Notes under the pieces: model-generated
The model's database searches: none
The model's input: only the letters and a program-made list of their open reading frames with translations
Told to the model about the DNA's origin: nothing
NCBI GenBank assembly: GCA_963760965.1
Contig: CAVXEW010000007.1
Location: 496,001 to 560,000 of the forward strand
Length of the DNA stretch: 64,000 nt
Direction of reading: 5' to 3'
Source: Pararhizobium_B sp963760965
GTDB taxonomy: Bacteria; Pseudomonadota; Alphaproteobacteria; Rhizobiales; Rhizobiaceae
Shown: positions 61,793-64,000 of the stretch, piece after piece
Layout of the letters: each line of letters starts with the position of its first letter
Position numbering within the stretch: the first letter of the stretch is position 1
Made by a program: the position numbers and the translations under genes

Positions 61793-62518
61793 TCAGGCGA
61801 GATACTGTCCGCCATTCGCCGAAAGCGTGGAGCCGGTAATGAAGCCGGCATCGTCCGAAGCGAGGAAGACGACGCAACGCGCGATCTCCTCCGGCTCGCC
61901 AAGCCGGCCGACCGGGATCAGCGGCAGGATGCGCTTTTCGAGAACCTCCTGCGGCACCGCCCGGACCATCTCGGTGCCGATATAGCCAGGGCAAACGGCG
62001 TTGACGGTTATCCCCTTGGCCGCGCCCTCCTGGGCCAGAGCCTTCGTGAAGCCGATGTCGCCGGCCTTGGCCGCCGAATAGTTCGCCTGGCCCATCTGCC
62101 CCTTCTGGCCGTTGATCGACGAAATGTTGACAACCCGTCCGAAGCCGCGGTCGCGCATGCCGCCCCAGACGCAATGCGTCATGTTGAATAGGCCGGTGAG
62201 GTTGGTGTCGATAACCGCTTTCCACTGGTCGGGCGTCATCTTGTGGAACATGGCGTCCCTCGTGATGCCGGCATTGTTGACCAGAACCTCCACCGGTCCG
62301 AGTTCGGACTCTATCCGTCCGATGCCCTCCTTGCAGGCCTCGTAGTCGCCAACGTCCCACTTGAAGACCGGAATTCCGGTCTCCTGCCTGAAGGCATTCG
62401 CCTTTTCGTCGTTGCCGGCATAGGTCGCCGCAACCTTGTAGCCGGCCTCCTTGAGCCCGACCGAAATCGACGCGCCGATGCCTCGTGATCCGCCGGTGAC
62501 GAGTGCAACCCTTGCCAT
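61793..62518 (-). CDS. phbB: Acetoacetyl-CoA reductase
   Basis: The 241-residue short-chain dehydrogenase reduces acetoacetyl-CoA with NADPH to (R)-3-hydroxybutyryl-CoA. It has TGGSRGIG, NNAGITRDAMFHKM, ISSINGQKGQMGQANYSAAKAG with Ser, Tyr and Lys of the active site, and the C-terminal SANGGQYLA. It is downstream of phbA (91 nt) in the same operon. Confidence 0.96.
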   Translation of the reverse strand: MARVALVTGGSRGIGASISVGLKEAGYKVAATYAGNDEKANAFRQETGIPVFKWDVGDYEACKEGIGRIESELGPVEVLVNNAGITRDAMFHKMTPDQWKAVIDTNLTGLFNMTHCVWGGMRDRGFGRVVNISSINGQKGQMGQANYSAAKAGDIGFTKALAQEGAAKGITVNAVCPGYIGTEMVRAVPQEVLEKRILPLIPVGRLGEPEEIARCVVFLASDDAGFITGSTLSANGGQYLA

Positions 62519-62609
62519 GAGACTTCCTCCCTTTCTCTATGGGCCCAGCTTGATATGAAAACGGCGCGGTTGGTAGGCCGCGCCGCGAAAAAATCCCGCC
62601 TTGAGCAGA

Positions 62610-63791
62610 CTACAGGCGCTCGACGCACATCGCGACGCCCATGCCGCCGCCGATGCAGAGCGTGGCGAGCCCCTTCCTGGCGTTGCGGCGGCGCATCTCG
62701 AACAGCAGCGTATTGAGAATGCGGGCCCCCGAGGCGCCGATCGGATGGCCGATGGCGATGGCGCCGCCATTGACGTTGACGATTGCCGGATCCCAGCCGA
62801 GTTCCTTGTTCACGGCGCAGGCCTGGGCGGCGAACGCCTCGTTGGCCTCGACCAGATCCACGTCGCCGACCGCCCAGCCGGCCTTCTCAAGCGCCTTGCG
62901 CGAAGCCGGGATCGGTCCCGTTCCCATGATCTGCGGATCGACGCCTGCCGTCGCCCAGGAGACGATGCGCGCCATCGGCGTGATGCCGCGCCTGCCGGCC
63001 TCCGCCTCGCTCATCAGCACGGCGACCGCGGCGCCGTCGTTGATGCCGGAGGCGTTTCCGGCCGTCACCGTGCCTTCCTTGTCGAAGGCAGGCCTGAGCT
63101 TGGCCATCGCGTCGATCGTCGCGCCGTGGCGGATGTACTCGTCAGCGTCCACCGTCACGTCGCCCTTGCGAGTCTTGATCGTGAACGGCACGATCTCGTC
63201 CTTGAAGCGACCGTCCTTCTGCGCCGCCTCGGCCTTGTTCTGGGATGCGACGGCGAATGCGTCCTGCTCGTCGCGCGTCAATTGCCACTGGCGCGCGACA
63301 TTCTCCGCCGTGTTGCCCATGTGGTAGCCGTTGAAGGCATCCCACAGGCCGTCCTTTATCATCGTGTCGACCATCTTGAAGTCGCCCATCTTCACTCCGC
63401 TCCGCAGGTGGGCGCAATGCGGAGCCATCGACATCAACTCCTGCCCGCCGGCGACGATGATGTCGGCGTCGCCGGTTGCGATCTGCTGCATTCCGATGGC
63501 CACGGCCCTCAGGCCGGAGCCGCAAAGCTGGTTGAGGCCCCAGGCAGTCTTCTCCTTCGGAATGCCGGCGGAGATGGCGGCCTGTCGAGCCGGGTTCTGG
63601 CCCTGGCCCGCCGTGAGGATCTGCCCCATGATCACCTCGTCGACCTCGCCCGGGTCGACCTGGGCACGAGCCAGCGATTCCGTGATCGCGGTGGCGCCGA
63701 GGTCATGGGCCGGAACATTGGCGAACGCGCCGTTGAACGAGCCGACTGCGGTGCGGGCTGCGCTGGCGATGACGACAGATGGCGTTGACAT
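62610..63791 (-). CDS. phbA: Acetyl-CoA acetyltransferase (beta-ketothiolase)
   Basis: The 393-residue biosynthetic thiolase condenses two acetyl-CoA. The nucleophile is in NQLCGSGLRAV (Cys about 89), and NGGAIAIGHPIGASGARI and CIGGGMGVAM carry the other catalytic His and Cys. With phbB it feeds polyhydroxybutyrate synthesis; phbC is not in the window. A candidate PhaR site lies upstream, and the regulator gene phaR would be expected just beyond the window edge, as in other rhizobia. Confidence 0.97.
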   Translation of the reverse strand: MSTPSVVIASAARTAVGSFNGAFANVPAHDLGATAITESLARAQVDPGEVDEVIMGQILTAGQGQNPARQAAISAGIPKEKTAWGLNQLCGSGLRAVAIGMQQIATGDADIIVAGGQELMSMAPHCAHLRSGVKMGDFKMVDTMIKDGLWDAFNGYHMGNTAENVARQWQLTRDEQDAFAVASQNKAEAAQKDGRFKDEIVPFTIKTRKGDVTVDADEYIRHGATIDAMAKLRPAFDKEGTVTAGNASGINDGAAVAVLMSEAEAGRRGITPMARIVSWATAGVDPQIMGTGPIPASRKALEKAGWAVGDVDLVEANEAFAAQACAVNKELGWDPAIVNVNGGAIAIGHPIGASGARILNTLLFEMRRRNARKGLATLCIGGGMGVAMCVERL

Positions 63792-63897
63792 GGCTTTTCC
63801 GATCGTTGTTGACGTTGAAGCTGGAAATTGTCCTGAAACTGGCGCAGCCGGGGCCGGGAGTCAAACGTCTCTCGCACCGCGAAGCCGGGCGCTCGTG

Positions 63898-63908
63898 CTG
63901 CAGGGCAG
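63898..63908. promoter_or_regulatory. Candidate PhaR operator upstream of phbA
   Basis: CTGC-AGG-GCAG is an inverted repeat of the CTGC-N3-GCAG form that I recall as the PhaR-binding sequence of Paracoccus. It lies 107 nt before the phbA start. A TTGCGCAA palindrome lies a little further upstream. Functional assignment is inferential. Confidence 0.45.
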
Positions 63909-64000
63909 CGTGACGCGCCATGTTGCGCAAAAAGGAGGGTTCGCCGCAACGCACAAAAGCAATTGTCATGCAAACGCCTTTTCGCCTAAGGTCTCTGTCC

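Overview
The window is a GC-rich, gene-dense piece of an alphaproteobacterial chromosome, almost certainly from the Hyphomicrobiales (Rhizobiales), in the Mesorhizobium/Phyllobacteriaceae area. The pointers are the cobS-cobT aerobic cobaltochelatase pair, a hemA of the ALA-synthase (C4) type next to dxr, an RpoH2-type heat-shock sigma factor, the helicase / S4 protein / fdxA / carD cluster, phbAB, and an EcfG-like promoter. Genus cannot be fixed from the sequence alone. I see no insertion sequence, prophage, CRISPR array or conjugative gene; most of the window is core genome.

Layout. 0-6 kb: a truncated cupin gene, a lysoplasmalogenase-like membrane protein and a DMT exporter (overlapping), a DUF3108 periplasmic protein, and a tightly coupled emrB-marR-emrA drug-efflux operon. 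6-9.5 kb: rpmB with a clear promoter and terminator, a queuosine-precursor transporter, a YidB-like protein, a secreted two-repeat Cys protein and a phytase-like esterase. 9.4-13.5 kb: cobT, cobS, a J-domain protein and divergent bolA. 13.5-16.7 kb: aroK-aroB-CorC/HlyC operon, each junction overlapping by 4 nt. 16.7-20.5 kb: small membrane protein, xerD, accA, an L,D-transpeptidase lipoprotein and a TusA-like protein. 20.5-24.3 kb: DD-carboxypeptidase and CobW GTPase, an M20 amidohydrolase and tRNA-Arg(CCT). 24.3-25.2 kb: no protein gene I recognise, but several strong hairpins and one 18-codon ORF with a good ribosome binding site. 25.2-30 kb: a beta-hydroxyacid dehydrogenase, kynU, dxr and hemA, the last with an FNR/FixK box at a class II position.

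30-34 kb: a molybdenum hydroxylase operon (2Fe-2S, Mo and FAD subunits; form II active-site loop) ending in a good terminator. 34.3-40.9 kb: a glycine-zipper lipoprotein, then a sugar-uptake and oxidation unit made of a XylF-like binding protein, an unusual ATPase-permease fusion, an aldehyde dehydrogenase and an aldose 1-epimerase. 40.9-46 kb: moxR-GNAT-coxE, and a fused OtsB-OtsA trehalose enzyme with an internal ribosome binding site. 46-53.4 kb: an MFS transporter, an Uup-type ABC-F ATPase with thiamine pyrophosphokinase, and a TPP riboswitch driving thiBPQ. 53.5-61.2 kb: M48 protease, rpoH2 behind an EcfG-like palindromic promoter, carD, fdxA, an S4 protein and a large SUV3/MgpS-type helicase. 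61.8-64 kb: phbA-phbB for polyhydroxybutyrate synthesis, with a candidate PhaR operator upstream.

Common threads are cofactor supply (cobalamin, haem, thiamine, isoprenoid precursors, Fe-S), envelope maintenance, and stress or oxygen response (RpoH2, CarD, FNR box, trehalose, PHB). Two separate AAA+/VWA ATPase pairs, CobS-CobT and MoxR-CoxE, occur in the same window. I found no single wholly new system. The best leads are the structured 24.4-24.9 kb interval with its micro-ORF, the fused OtsB-OtsA gene with its own internal start, the fused CUT2 transporter, the TPP riboswitch with its own SD-sequestering hairpin, and the regulated promoters of hemA and rpoH2.
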